Under the pieces are notes generated by a model. It made no database searches and was not told the origin of the DNA. It saw only the letters and a program-made list of their open reading frames with translations. Below are positions 16,263 through 24,821 of a stretch of DNA of 64,000 bases, piece by piece. Position numbers and translations under genes: made by a program. Location: contig DATFMP010000022.1 in assembly GCA_035266845.1 (NCBI GenBank), positions 62,001-126,000 of the forward strand. The letters run 5' to 3'. Origin of the DNA: DATFMP01 sp035266845. Lineage in GTDB: Bacteria > SAR324 > JACQKK01. Each line of letters starts with the position of its first letter. The first letter of the stretch is position 1.

Positions 16263-17393
16263 TCAATCGTAGCGGATCACCTGCCGCGCCACCCTGTTGC
16301 CCGCGAGGATGTTCTCGAAGCAGGTGTTGATGTCTTCCAGCCGGAACTCCTTCGTGACCATCTCGTCCAGCTTGATCTGCCCTTGCTGGTACAGGTCGAT
16401 GTATCGGGGAATGTCCGCCCGGAACTGCGCATCGCCAAACAGCACACCCTGGATCTTCTTGCGCCAGAGAGAGAAGTCGCGCGGGCCGATGGGCATGGTC
16501 TTCTTGTCCACCTTGCCCACGCCCACCATGAACATCGTGCCGCCCTTGCGCAGGCTCTCGTAGCAGACCTTCACCGTGTTGTCCGTCTGGTCGAAGCCCA
16601 CGAACTCGAAGCTGTAGTCCACGCCCACGCCCCAGGTGATCTCCTGCACCTCCTTCACCACGTCTTCCCAATTGTGGCGGTTCTGGATGGTGTGCGTGGC
16701 GCCGAACTTCTTGGCCATGCCCAGCTTTTCCTCGTGCACGTCCACGGCGATGATCTTGCCCGCGCCGCTGAGGGCCGCGCCCTGCACCGCCGAGAGGCCC
16801 AGGCCGCCGCAGCCCACGATCATCACCGTGTCGCCCGGCTTGATGTGGGCCGCGTTGGTGGCCGCGCCGAAGCCGGTGGTGAAGCCGCAGCCCAGCAGGC
16901 ACAGGCGCTCCAACGGCAGGTAGTCCGGCACCTTGAGCACGGAGGCCTCGGGCGAGATGGTGTACTCGCCGTAGGTGCTGACGAACAGGAAGCTGTTGAT
17001 GTCCCGGCCGTCGCTGGCGCGATGGTGGCGATAGGTATCGTCCAGGTACTTGCCCGTGCGCAGCTTGGCCCCCAGGTCGCACAGGCTGGGGTGACCCGTG
17101 TGGCACCAGCGGCACTTGCCGCAGGAGGGCAGGAAGGTCAGCACCACGTGGTCGCCCGGCACCACCGACGTCACGCCCTCGCCCACCTGCTCCACGATCC
17201 CCGCCCCCTCGTGACCCAGGATGATCGGCTTCTCGCGAGGCACGTCGCCCGTGTAGTAGTGCACGTCGCTGTGGCACACGCCCGTGGCCACCAGCTTGAT
17301 CAGCACCTCGCCGGCCTTGGGCGGGTCCAGCTCGATCTCCTCGATCACGAGCGGCTGGCGCACCTCATACAAGACGGCCGCTTTCATGCGCAT
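16263..17393 (-). CDS. Zinc-dependent alcohol dehydrogenase, tandem copy 3 (first in operon)
   Basis: A 376-residue enzyme with the full medium-chain dehydrogenase set: GVCHSDVHYYTGD, GHEGAG, structural CGKCRWCHTGHPSLC, LLGCGFTTGFGAATN and VGCGGLGLSAVQGA. ATG 17393 is preferred because GGAGG lies eight bases upstream and the product then begins MRMKAAVL like both paralogues; an in-frame GTG at 17402 is too close to that site. Being first in the tandem, it probably carries the main promoter. It is divergent from a flavin reductase-like gene. Confidence 0.88.
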   Translation of the reverse strand: MRMKAAVLYEVRQPLVIEEIELDPPKAGEVLIKLVATGVCHSDVHYYTGDVPREKPIILGHEGAGIVEQVGEGVTSVVPGDHVVLTFLPSCGKCRWCHTGHPSLCDLGAKLRTGKYLDDTYRHHRASDGRDINSFLFVSTYGEYTISPEASVLKVPDYLPLERLCLLGCGFTTGFGAATNAAHIKPGDTVMIVGCGGLGLSAVQGAALSGAGKIIAVDVHEEKLGMAKKFGATHTIQNRHNWEDVVKEVQEITWGVGVDYSFEFVGFDQTDNTVKVCYESLRKGGTMFMVGVGKVDKKTMPIGPRDFSLWRKKIQGVLFGDAQFRADIPRYIDLYQQGQIKLDEMVTKEFRLEDINTCFENILAGNRVARQVIRYD

Positions 17394-17636
17394 GGCACGC
17401 ACCTCCAGGCTAGGGATATTTCGCGATAGCGCAGCCTAGTGAATTCTCGGGCCCTGCGCAAGCGGGCGCGCTGGGCGGGTCTCGGCGAGGGGCACGCGGC
17501 TGCCGGGCGGCGGGGACTGCGGCCCACTCGCCCACCATCCGGTCGCGGGCGCAAGGAGCGGGTGGGCGAGGCCGGAGAAACCGTTCACGCTGCGAATCGC
17601 CACATGGCGCACACCTATCCGCATCGGAGCCCGATC

Positions 17637-18317
17637 ATGCACAAGACCATCCAACCCGCGATTCTCTACTTCGGAACGCCCGTCGTGCTGGTGAGCACGC
17701 TGAACGAGGACGGAACGGCAAACCTCGCCCCCATGTCTTCGGCCTGGTGGCTTCAGGACCGCTGTCTGCTGGGCTTCGACCCCACGTCCCAGTCCCCCCG
17801 CAACCTGCTGCACAGCGGCCAGTGCGTGCTGAACCTGCCCTCCGCCGACCAGACCGCCCTGGTGAACCGGCTGGCCCTCACCACCGGCAGCGATCCAGTG
17901 CCGCCCCACAAGGCAATGCGAGGCTATCGCCACGACGGCGCCAAGTTCGAGGCGGCCGGAGCGACGCCCGTGCCCGGCGAGTGCGTGGCACCGCCGCGGG
18001 TCGCCGAATGCCCCGTGCAGCTTGAAGCGGAGCTGGAGCAATCATGGTCCCTGGCACCCCGCGGGCAAGGGGCGCAGACCCGCGCGGCGCCGCTGGCCAT
18101 ACAGGTGCGCATCGTGCGTGTGCACGTGGACGAGCACATCCTGCTGGCAGACGAGGCCGACCGAATCGACCCGGACCGCTGGCGGCCGCTCATCATGAGC
18201 TTCCAGCAGTTCTACGGCCTGGGACCGCGCCTCGGCGAGTCGCGGCTGGCCTCCGTTCCCGAGGCGTCGTACCGCCCCGGTCGGGCTATGGACGCAATGC
18301 GCAGCGCAACGCGGTAA
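17637..18317 (+). CDS. Flavin reductase-like FMN-binding protein
   Basis: A 226-residue protein. The start region ILYFGTPVVLVSTLNEDGTANLAPMSSAWWLQDRC (two conserved blocks) matches split-barrel flavin reductase-like proteins that bind FMN between monomers. Later blocks CVLNLPSADQ and ECPVQLEAEL are also typical. ATG 17637 follows CGGAG at seven bases; longer in-frame extensions are Arg-rich and unlike the family. It is divergent from the dehydrogenase operon and convergent with the cyclase gene. A second, shorter member of the superfamily lies at 41446-41922. The reaction is unknown. Confidence 0.75.
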   Translation: MHKTIQPAILYFGTPVVLVSTLNEDGTANLAPMSSAWWLQDRCLLGFDPTSQSPRNLLHSGQCVLNLPSADQTALVNRLALTTGSDPVPPHKAMRGYRHDGAKFEAAGATPVPGECVAPPRVAECPVQLEAELEQSWSLAPRGQGAQTRAAPLAIQVRIVRVHVDEHILLADEADRIDPDRWRPLIMSFQQFYGLGPRLGESRLASVPEASYRPGRAMDAMRSATR

Positions 18318-18392
18318 AGCGCCGGGGAGCGCAACACCCGTTGGGCGTGGACGGTGGGTCGCGGAGCCGGGCGGCTGCGCGAGGGGCGCAGC

Positions 18393-20342
18393 TCAGGGCA
18401 GGCCAGCCGCGCGCAGCCACTGCCGCATCCGGGCCGCCTCGGGCGGTTGGTAGGGCTCGGAGTTGGCGAGCCAAGCCTGCACGGTGAAGTCGGGGTGCGA
18501 GCGCAATAGCCGGCGCGCAGCAGCCTTGGCCGCTGCGGCATCTCCGGACTTCTGTGCCAGCACCACCGCGTAGACCTGAGCATAGACCTGAGCGCCGTTG
18601 CGGGCCAACGAGACGTCCAGCACCTCCCGGGCATCGGCCAGGTTCCCCTGCCACAGATCGGCGATGGCCAGCACGTTCAGATACCACGCGGGATAGTACG
18701 GATGCAGCCGCACCGCGAGACGGATGAGGCGTTCCGCATCCTCGTAGTGGCCCACGTAGAGATCGCCCCAGGCCACGTTCGCCAGTACCTCGGCGTTGCC
18801 GCCACCCAACTCGATGGCCCGCCCCGCCTCCTGCTGAAAGGCGCCATAGTCGCGCAGGAACAGATGGGCGATCGCCGCCACCGCGTGTCCCTCGGGATCG
18901 CTGGGGTCCAGCGCCATGGCCTGCTCGGCCGCGTCGATCCCGGTCTGCAGGGATACGGCGCGATCCTCGCCGCAGGCGAAGTACACGTTGCGCAGCCGAT
19001 GCCAGGCCAGTCCGACCCAGGCGCTGGAATAGCGCGGATCCAGGGCGATGGCGCGGCGATACAGCTTGCCCGTGCGCTCGTAACGGTCGCAGCTCTGGCC
19101 GCCCTGGTCCGCGTACCAGTAATCTTCGGCCTGCTGCTGCGCTTCGAAGGCGGCCAGATGGGTGGTGCGGCGGCGGCGCAATTCGGCCAGTTCCCCATCC
19201 AGCAGCTTGACCTGCATGGCCTGCGCAATGGCCTGCGTAATCCGGTCCTGCACGTGGAACAGATCGTCCGCCGGCACGTCGTATCGTTGCGCCCACAGGT
19301 GCACACCAGTGCGGGCATTGATGAGCTGGGCGTTGATGCGCAGGCGGTCTCCCTCCCGCTGCACGCTGCCCTCCAGCACGTAGTTGACGTGGAGCAGATT
19401 GCCCACCTCGCGCACGTCCACCGCCCGGCCCTTGAGCTTGAACACGGAGTTGCGGGCGATCACGAACAGGTTCTGGAGACGGGACAGGCCCGTGATCAGG
19501 GTCTCGGTGAATCCGTCGGCGATCCAGTCCTGGTCGGGACGTCCGCTGAGATTGTCGAACGGCAGCACGGCCAGGGAAGGCTTTTCCGGCAACGGCAGGT
19601 CCAGCGACCATGTCGGCGTCACGCCATTCCGCGTCACCAGCCCCAGCTTGGCGAGCGGCTGCGGCAGCACGCCCGCGGCCACCAGCCCCCCGACCATCGC
19701 CAGCACCGCCACCACGACCAACACCAGCGCGGCACGGCCCCGGCGCCACCCGCCAGCCCACCCGATCCGTCCGCGCAGGCTCGCCAACCAGCTCTGCTCC
19801 GGTGCGCCTCCGGCGCACACACGGTAGACCCCGACGGGCGTCGGGATGTTCTTGACGGCCTTTTCGCCCAGGAACGTGAACTGCAGCGGCGGACGGTGCT
19901 TGATGACGTCGAAGACGCTGCTGGAGATGTTGATGCCACCGGGCTCGGCCAGGGCTTCCAGGCGCGCGGCGATGTTCACGCCATCGCCATAGATGGCGCC
20001 GTTCGACACGAGCACGTCGCCCAGGTTCACGGCGATCCGGAACAGCATGCGCTCCTCCGGGGGCAGCCCGGCGTTGCGCTGGGCCATCGCCTCCTGGAAC
20101 CGCACCGCGCAATCCACCGCCGCCACGACGCTGGGGAACTCCACCAGCACCGAATCGCCCGGCGCATTCACGAGCCGTCCCTGGAAGGCCTCGACATGGC
20201 CTTGTAGCACCTGCTGGCAGGCGTTGAGGGACTCCAGCGTCGCCTCGTCGTCGGCACTCATGAGGCGGCTGTAGGAAACCACGTCGCCATACAGGATGGC
20301 TGCCAACCGGCGCCGCACGCCATCGGATTCGGATTCGGTCAT
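18393..20342 (-). CDS. Class III adenylate/guanylate cyclase with TPR-rich periplasmic or C-terminal half
   Basis: About 649 residues. The N-terminal catalytic domain has metal aspartates in ILYGDVVSYSRLM and NAPGDSVLVEF, the dimerisation block FRIAVNLGDVLV, and YGDGVNIAARLEALAEPGGI with the catalytic Asn and Arg. A hydrophobic helix near residues 205-230 follows. Next is a TolB/CsgG-like block (VLPFDNLSGRPDQDWIADGF, later VNYVLEGSVQREGDRLRI), then TPR-like helical repeats to the end. Such proteins are thought to couple cAMP synthesis to protein or envelope sensing. ATG 20342 is used; in-frame starts at 20354 and 20399 exist, none with a strong ribosome site. Confidence 0.85.
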   Translation of the reverse strand: MTESESDGVRRRLAAILYGDVVSYSRLMSADDEATLESLNACQQVLQGHVEAFQGRLVNAPGDSVLVEFPSVVAAVDCAVRFQEAMAQRNAGLPPEERMLFRIAVNLGDVLVSNGAIYGDGVNIAARLEALAEPGGINISSSVFDVIKHRPPLQFTFLGEKAVKNIPTPVGVYRVCAGGAPEQSWLASLRGRIGWAGGWRRGRAALVLVVVAVLAMVGGLVAAGVLPQPLAKLGLVTRNGVTPTWSLDLPLPEKPSLAVLPFDNLSGRPDQDWIADGFTETLITGLSRLQNLFVIARNSVFKLKGRAVDVREVGNLLHVNYVLEGSVQREGDRLRINAQLINARTGVHLWAQRYDVPADDLFHVQDRITQAIAQAMQVKLLDGELAELRRRRTTHLAAFEAQQQAEDYWYADQGGQSCDRYERTGKLYRRAIALDPRYSSAWVGLAWHRLRNVYFACGEDRAVSLQTGIDAAEQAMALDPSDPEGHAVAAIAHLFLRDYGAFQQEAGRAIELGGGNAEVLANVAWGDLYVGHYEDAERLIRLAVRLHPYYPAWYLNVLAIADLWQGNLADAREVLDVSLARNGAQVYAQVYAVVLAQKSGDAAAAKAAARRLLRSHPDFTVQAWLANSEPYQPPEAARMRQWLRAAGLP

Positions 20343-20639
20343 CGTCCTGGCCATCCACGAGAGATGCAGGGATACCCCCGCCACGCAACGCCGCCGCACC
20401 TGTGATTAGAATTGTGGGCAAACGTACTGAAATACGCAGGCGAATTACCGATTTAACGGCATCTGCTGGGCAGGGTTCCGCATTACCTGGGACAGGCGGA
20501 GGCCGGATCTGCCGGGGTGGGTGCAACGATGGCCATCGGGCGGGATGACGCTCACGGAGCCGGGCGGCCCCATGGGACACTGCGGCGCGGGACGGCTGGG
20601 CGCCCCGCGCTTTGATCGTGCCTGCGGTCGGATGGGGGG

Positions 20640-21017
20640 CTACTTCTTGACGACCTCTTCCAGCTCACCGGTGGCGTGCATTTCCGTCACGATGTCGCAC
20701 CCGCCGACGAACTTGCCGTCCACGTAGACCTGGGGAATGGTCGGCCAGTTGGAGAATTCCTTGATGCCCTGGCGCAGTTCCGGATCTTCCAGCACGTTGC
20801 GCGTCTCGTACGCCACGCCCATCTCATCGAAGATCTCGATGGTGGCCGCGGAGAACCCGCACATGGGGGCCTGCGGCGTGCCCTTCATGTAGATCAGGAT
20901 GCGGTTGTTGGCGACGTCCTGCGCGATGCGCTCCATCACATCGCCGGCCTGCGAGGGCGGCACCGTCCCCGCCTGCTCGGAACCGACGACCTTGAAGATG
21001 TTCTTGAACGATGACAT
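20640..21017 (-). CDS. grxD: Monothiol glutaredoxin, Grx4 family
   Basis: A 125-residue glutaredoxin with the CGFS active site inside APMCGFSAATIEIF. The family blocks NRILIYMKGTPQAP, NWPTIPQVYVDGKFVGGCDIV and the glutathione-binding TIPQVY/GGCDI are all present. These proteins carry [2Fe-2S] clusters bridged by glutathione and hand them to target proteins. The N-terminal 22 residues before the core are an extra segment. ATG 21017 is preceded by AGAGGAG at ten bases. Together with glutathione reductase at 42035 it shows the cell uses glutathione. It is divergent from recJ. Confidence 0.92.
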   Translation of the reverse strand: MSSFKNIFKVVGSEQAGTVPPSQAGDVMERIAQDVANNRILIYMKGTPQAPMCGFSAATIEIFDEMGVAYETRNVLEDPELRQGIKEFSNWPTIPQVYVDGKFVGGCDIVTEMHATGELEEVVKK

Positions 21018-21157
21018 GATCCCGGCGCTCCTCTGAGAGAAATTCCATTTCGGTAAATTCTCGACCCATTTTAGCGCGCCCGACAGCGGAAGCAAATCGG
21101 GGTCGATGGACGGCGGGTCCGGGTTCGCGCCGGCTGTCGCTTTGTGCCACCTGCGGT

Positions 21158-21186
21158 TTGAAAAAACCATTGAAATCAGCTAGCAT
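21158..21186 (+). promoter_or_regulatory. Putative sigma70 promoter for recJ
   Basis: TTGAAA (21158-21163), 17 bases, then TAGCAT (21181-21186). This AT-rich stretch stands out in the divergent gap. Transcription would start near 21193, giving a leader of about 190 bases before the recJ ATG at 21383. Confidence 0.5.
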
Positions 21187-21204
21187 TACGGGGCATCGGT
21201 GGAG

Positions 21205-21266
21205 ACGTCCGTACCGTAAACGGACGTTTTGCTGAGAGCCGTACACCCCGCACCCGCGGGGTGTAC
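21205..21266 (+). promoter_or_regulatory. Structured recJ leader with two hairpins
   Basis: The first hairpin has arms ACGTCCGT (21205-21212) and ACGGACGT (21220-21227), a 7-base loop and TTT directly after, like a weak intrinsic terminator. The second is a perfect 11-bp stem, GTACACCCCGC (21241-21251) and its complement at 21256-21266, with a 4-base loop. Together they resemble an attenuation leader. No known riboswitch core was recognised. The 365-base gap 21018-21382 otherwise holds no gene. Confidence 0.5.
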
Positions 21267-21382
21267 ACCGGCCGCCAGGGATGTGTGGCCGGGCCGCGGC
21301 AAGGGGAGGGGGAGCAGTATGCCGCGGCAAAGTGCAGTGCCGGCAAGGATGCCTCCGCGAACCCGAGCGACGAGTCCGCATC

Positions 21383-23140
21383 ATGGAAGATCCGAAGGCA
21401 CTACAGCGGCGCAGCCTGAGCGATCGCACGTGGGAAGAGCCCCCGGCCCTGCCCGGGGAGGCAGAGTTGCGCGCGCTGCGCGATGGGCTGGGCATCACGG
21501 AGGGGTTTGCCCGCCTGCTGGCCGCGCGGGGTCTGCACGACGTGGACGAGGCCCGCACCTATCTGCACCCGGAGGCCGCCCGGCTCCACGATCCACTCCT
21601 GATGCTGGGCATGCGCGAGGCGGTGCTGCGGATCGTCAAGGCCATCGAGAACTACGAGAAGGTGCTCGTCTTTGGCGACTACGACATGGACGGCACCGCC
21701 GGGGCCAGCATCTTCTATGGCTACCTGAAGCGCCTGGGTGCCCGGGTCAACTATTTCATTCCCAAGCGCCTGGCCGATGGCTACGGCTTCACGGAATCCT
21801 CGCTGCAGAAGATCGCGGAGTGGAAGGCCGACCTCGTCATCACGACCGATCACGGTTCCACGGATCTGGAAGCCCCGGAGCGCCTGCGCCGGCTGGGGAT
21901 CGACCTGATCATCTCCGACCACCACCAGTTGGGCGCGGGTAAGCCCGATGCAGTGGCGCTGGTGAACCCGCAGCAGCCGGGCTGCCCGTATCCGTTCAAG
22001 GGTCTCGCCGCGGCGGGTGTGGCCTACAAGTTGATCTGCGCGCTGGACCAGCACCTCACCGAGCAGCACTTCTGGAGCGTGCGGGGCATCTGCCACACGT
22101 CGCCGGACTACTTCCTGGACCTGGTGGCACTGGCCACTGTGGCCGACATGGCGCCGCTGGTGGGCGAGAACCGCATCCTCGTCAAGCTGGGCCTGGACAT
22201 CCTCAACACGCGCTTGCGGCCCGGTCTGAGCGGGCTTGTGAAGGAGTGCCGCATCCGCGGAACCATCACGCCGAGCGTGATTGCCTTCAAGATCGCGCCC
22301 AAGATCAACGCCCTGGGTCGCGTAGGCGATCCCCGCATGGGCATGCAGCTCCTGCTCTCGCACTCGTACACCGAGGCGCGCCGGTTGGCGCGGCACTTGG
22401 TGGACGTGAACCGGGAGCGCCAGGAGATCGAGCGCATCGTCTATGCCGACGCCAGCGTGCAGATGGAGGCCCTGACCGATCATCCGGCCCTGATCCTGGT
22501 GGGCGACCGCTGGCACCCGGGCGTGATCGGTTCCATCGCCACCCGCATCGCCTTCGAGAGCCGCCGGCCCACGTTGGTGCTAAGCCATCAGGAAGCACCG
22601 GAGGTCATCGGTTCGGCCCGCAGCAGCGAGAACTACAATGTGCTGGGCGTGCTGGAGGCCTGCCAGCAACTGCTGGAGCGCTTCGGGGGCCATCCCAGCG
22701 CCGCGGGCATGATGCTGCACCAGATGAACCTGCACGCGTTCACGAGCTTCTTCCGCGATGCAGCCGAACGCGATGCCCCCAGGGCTTGCGGCGGCTCGAA
22801 GGACCACGTCCGGATCGAAACCTGGATCGAAGCGGAAGACCTGACGCGGCAGTTCCTGGACGAGATCGCGCAGATGTCGCCCTTCGGCTACGGCAATCGC
22901 GAGCCGGTGGTGGGCGTACGCGGTTTCACCGTGCGCGACCCGGCCGTGGTCAACTCGCGCCACCTGCGCTTCAGCCTCGCCTGCGAGGGCGGCGCGGGGG
23001 TGGATGCCTTCGCCTGGGATCGCTCCGGGTGGGCGGTGCAGCCCTCAGCCCGCTACGACGTCGCCTTCATGCCGCAGGATGCCAGCGGCGATGGATCGCG
23101 CCCGCAGATCCGCGTGCTGGACCTCATCTACGCCGACTAG
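21383..23140 (+). CDS. recJ: RecJ-like single-strand DNA exonuclease (DHH/DHHA1)
   Basis: A 585-residue DHH phosphoesterase. Motif I GDYDMDG is at residues 98-104, motif II ITTDHG at 153-158, the DHH motif SDHHQLG at 178-184, and motif IV ALATVADMAPL near 250. The linker helix and DHHA1 domain follow with GRVGDPRMGMQLL, GDRWHPGVIGSIATRI, GSARSS and FGGHPSAAG. RecJ degrades single strands 5' to 3' in repair and recombination. Motif II reads TDHG where bacterial RecJ usually has DNG, and GSARS replaces GSGRS, so this is a divergent member. ATG 21383 is the first plausible start after a structured leader. Confidence 0.85.
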   Translation: MEDPKALQRRSLSDRTWEEPPALPGEAELRALRDGLGITEGFARLLAARGLHDVDEARTYLHPEAARLHDPLLMLGMREAVLRIVKAIENYEKVLVFGDYDMDGTAGASIFYGYLKRLGARVNYFIPKRLADGYGFTESSLQKIAEWKADLVITTDHGSTDLEAPERLRRLGIDLIISDHHQLGAGKPDAVALVNPQQPGCPYPFKGLAAAGVAYKLICALDQHLTEQHFWSVRGICHTSPDYFLDLVALATVADMAPLVGENRILVKLGLDILNTRLRPGLSGLVKECRIRGTITPSVIAFKIAPKINALGRVGDPRMGMQLLLSHSYTEARRLARHLVDVNRERQEIERIVYADASVQMEALTDHPALILVGDRWHPGVIGSIATRIAFESRRPTLVLSHQEAPEVIGSARSSENYNVLGVLEACQQLLERFGGHPSAAGMMLHQMNLHAFTSFFRDAAERDAPRACGGSKDHVRIETWIEAEDLTRQFLDEIAQMSPFGYGNREPVVGVRGFTVRDPAVVNSRHLRFSLACEGGAGVDAFAWDRSGWAVQPSARYDVAFMPQDASGDGSRPQIRVLDLIYAD

Positions 23141-23174
23141 CCTTCCGGGAAGTGAAGCGAACCGCCCGCCGAGT

Positions 23175-24821
23175 CTACTGCTCGGCGGTGTGCGGCAGGT
23201 TCTGCACACCGGCACCGGGCTGGCCCATGGCCGTGGCGTGCGGCGGGACGCCCGGGCCCGGCGGCAGGGGCGACAGCACCTCGCCCGCCTCGCGGCCCAG
23301 CAGCGCATCGTACAAGCCCCCCATAAACTGGTCCTGCGCTGCCTGCAGCGTCTGGAAGCTGCGATCCGGATCGTTGATCAGCAGCGAAAACACGATGACG
23401 TCGTGCTTGAGCTGCAGGTAGCCGCTGATGTTGCTGACGCTGGCCAAGGTACCGGTCTTGGCCCGCAGCCGTCCGCGCATGCGCCAGGGGTAATTCCGGT
23501 ATTCCAACGTGCCGTCCGTCAGCGCCACGCTGAGCGAGTTGATGAACTCGGGGCGCAGGGTGAAGTCCTGCCGCACGCGATTGAGCAGCCGTACCAGCAG
23601 CAGCGCACTGACGCGGTCCTGCCGGCTCAAGCCTGAGCCGTCCACCAGGTGCAGCTCGTCGGGAACTTCCGGGAACTCCTTGGCCAGCACGCGCCGCAGC
23701 ACGGCCAGCCCGTCCTGGGTGGAGATGCCCTCGCGCTTCTGGCCCAGCCCCATCGTGCGCAGCAGCACCTCGGCGCCCAGATTGATGCTGTTCTTGTTCA
23801 CGTCGATCAGCACGTCGCGGAGGGGCGGGGAGACCTGCGTGTAGAGCCGGTGTACGGGCATCGGTACCGGTCCGGAGCGCAGGGGCATGGCGCCCTGGAT
23901 GCCCGCCTGGCGCAACGCGGCCACGAGTTGCTGGTAGAAGTGCACCCGGGGATGTTCCACCGCCGCGGCAAACTCGTAGGGCTTCTTGGCCGGCGCGAGC
24001 TGACCCTGGAACGTGAATGTGGCCGTATCACCCGTCCAATGCTGGTCCACGCGGATGGCCGGCTGCTCCTGATCGCCCGTGGCCAGGGCCGAGACGACGT
24101 GAAAGCCGGGCGTGCTGGTGAAGATGTCGAAGCCGGGCCGGTTGGGACGCGAAGCGATCAGGAACTGGATGACGTTCTTGTCCACGATGAACGGGCTTAC
24201 CGGCGCGAACCAGGGCTCGCCCTTGGAGACATCGCCCCACGAGGCGGGGAACATCTCGTCATCGAAGAGTCGCCCGTCCAGGTAAATACCCCCATCCAGC
24301 CGCTTGACGCCCCGCGAACGCAGCACCCAGGCCGCCTGCTGCAGATCAGCGCTGGTCAGCGTGGGGTCCGCCCCTGCCCGCACCAGCAGCCCTTGACGGG
24401 GGGCACCCCCCGCGTCATCGTGTTCTTCGACCCCGAAGAAGCGCGTGCGCCAGTGAAAGTCCGGCGAGAGCACGCGCAGCGCGGCATAGGCGGTGACCAG
24501 CTTGGTGTTGGAGGCCGCGATCATCGGGCGGTGGATGTTGCGCTGGTACAGGTAGCCGCCCTCCCGCGAGGAATACAGCAGCAGCGCCAGCCGATCCGGA
24601 TTGAGCCCGGCCTGCTGTAGCAGTGCATCCACGCGGGCCTGAAAGGCCTGCTGCACCGCCTTGGGCACGGGTGGGCTCGGCTTCGCACGCACCGCGGACG
24701 GCAACGCCATGACGCCCAAAAGTGCCCCCCACGTGGCCACGCGGCATACCCCGCACCAGCGGCCGCGCGGGAACAGTCGGCACCCGATGGCCCCCACGCG
24801 ATGACGGATCATGACTGGCAC
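23175..24821 (-). CDS. dacB: D-alanyl-D-alanine carboxypeptidase/endopeptidase (PBP4 type)
   Basis: A 548-residue class C penicillin-binding protein that trims or cuts peptidoglycan peptides in the periplasm. The N-terminal basic and hydrophobic signal is at about residues 1-45. The three active-site motifs are SNTK (in MIAASNTKLVTAYA), SIN (in DVNKNSINLGAEVLL) and KTG (in RAKTGTLASVSN), with the large insert between motifs 1 and 2 that marks PBP4/DacB. I chose GTG 24821 because GGAGGG lies nine bases upstream; ATG 24812 is the alternative. Its start overlaps the start of the divergent fusion gene. Confidence 0.88.
   Translation of the reverse strand: MPVMIRHRVGAIGCRLFPRGRWCGVCRVATWGALLGVMALPSAVRAKPSPPVPKAVQQAFQARVDALLQQAGLNPDRLALLLYSSREGGYLYQRNIHRPMIAASNTKLVTAYAALRVLSPDFHWRTRFFGVEEHDDAGGAPRQGLLVRAGADPTLTSADLQQAAWVLRSRGVKRLDGGIYLDGRLFDDEMFPASWGDVSKGEPWFAPVSPFIVDKNVIQFLIASRPNRPGFDIFTSTPGFHVVSALATGDQEQPAIRVDQHWTGDTATFTFQGQLAPAKKPYEFAAAVEHPRVHFYQQLVAALRQAGIQGAMPLRSGPVPMPVHRLYTQVSPPLRDVLIDVNKNSINLGAEVLLRTMGLGQKREGISTQDGLAVLRRVLAKEFPEVPDELHLVDGSGLSRQDRVSALLLVRLLNRVRQDFTLRPEFINSLSVALTDGTLEYRNYPWRMRGRLRAKTGTLASVSNISGYLQLKHDVIVFSLLINDPDRSFQTLQAAQDQFMGGLYDALLGREAGEVLSPLPPGPGVPPHATAMGQPGAGVQNLPHTAEQ

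Noticed and set aside
18286..20580. Very long open frame overlapping the cyclase gene in another frame
   Set aside because: Its Arg/Pro/Gly-rich composition is that of a shadow frame in GC-rich DNA, and the cyclase frame carries all conserved motifs.
21231..21266. CTGAGAG followed by a CCCC/GGGG stem, reminiscent of a TPP riboswitch
   Set aside because: Only the CTGAGA fragment fits; the second conserved half of the TPP aptamer is missing, and the stem is a simple perfect hairpin.
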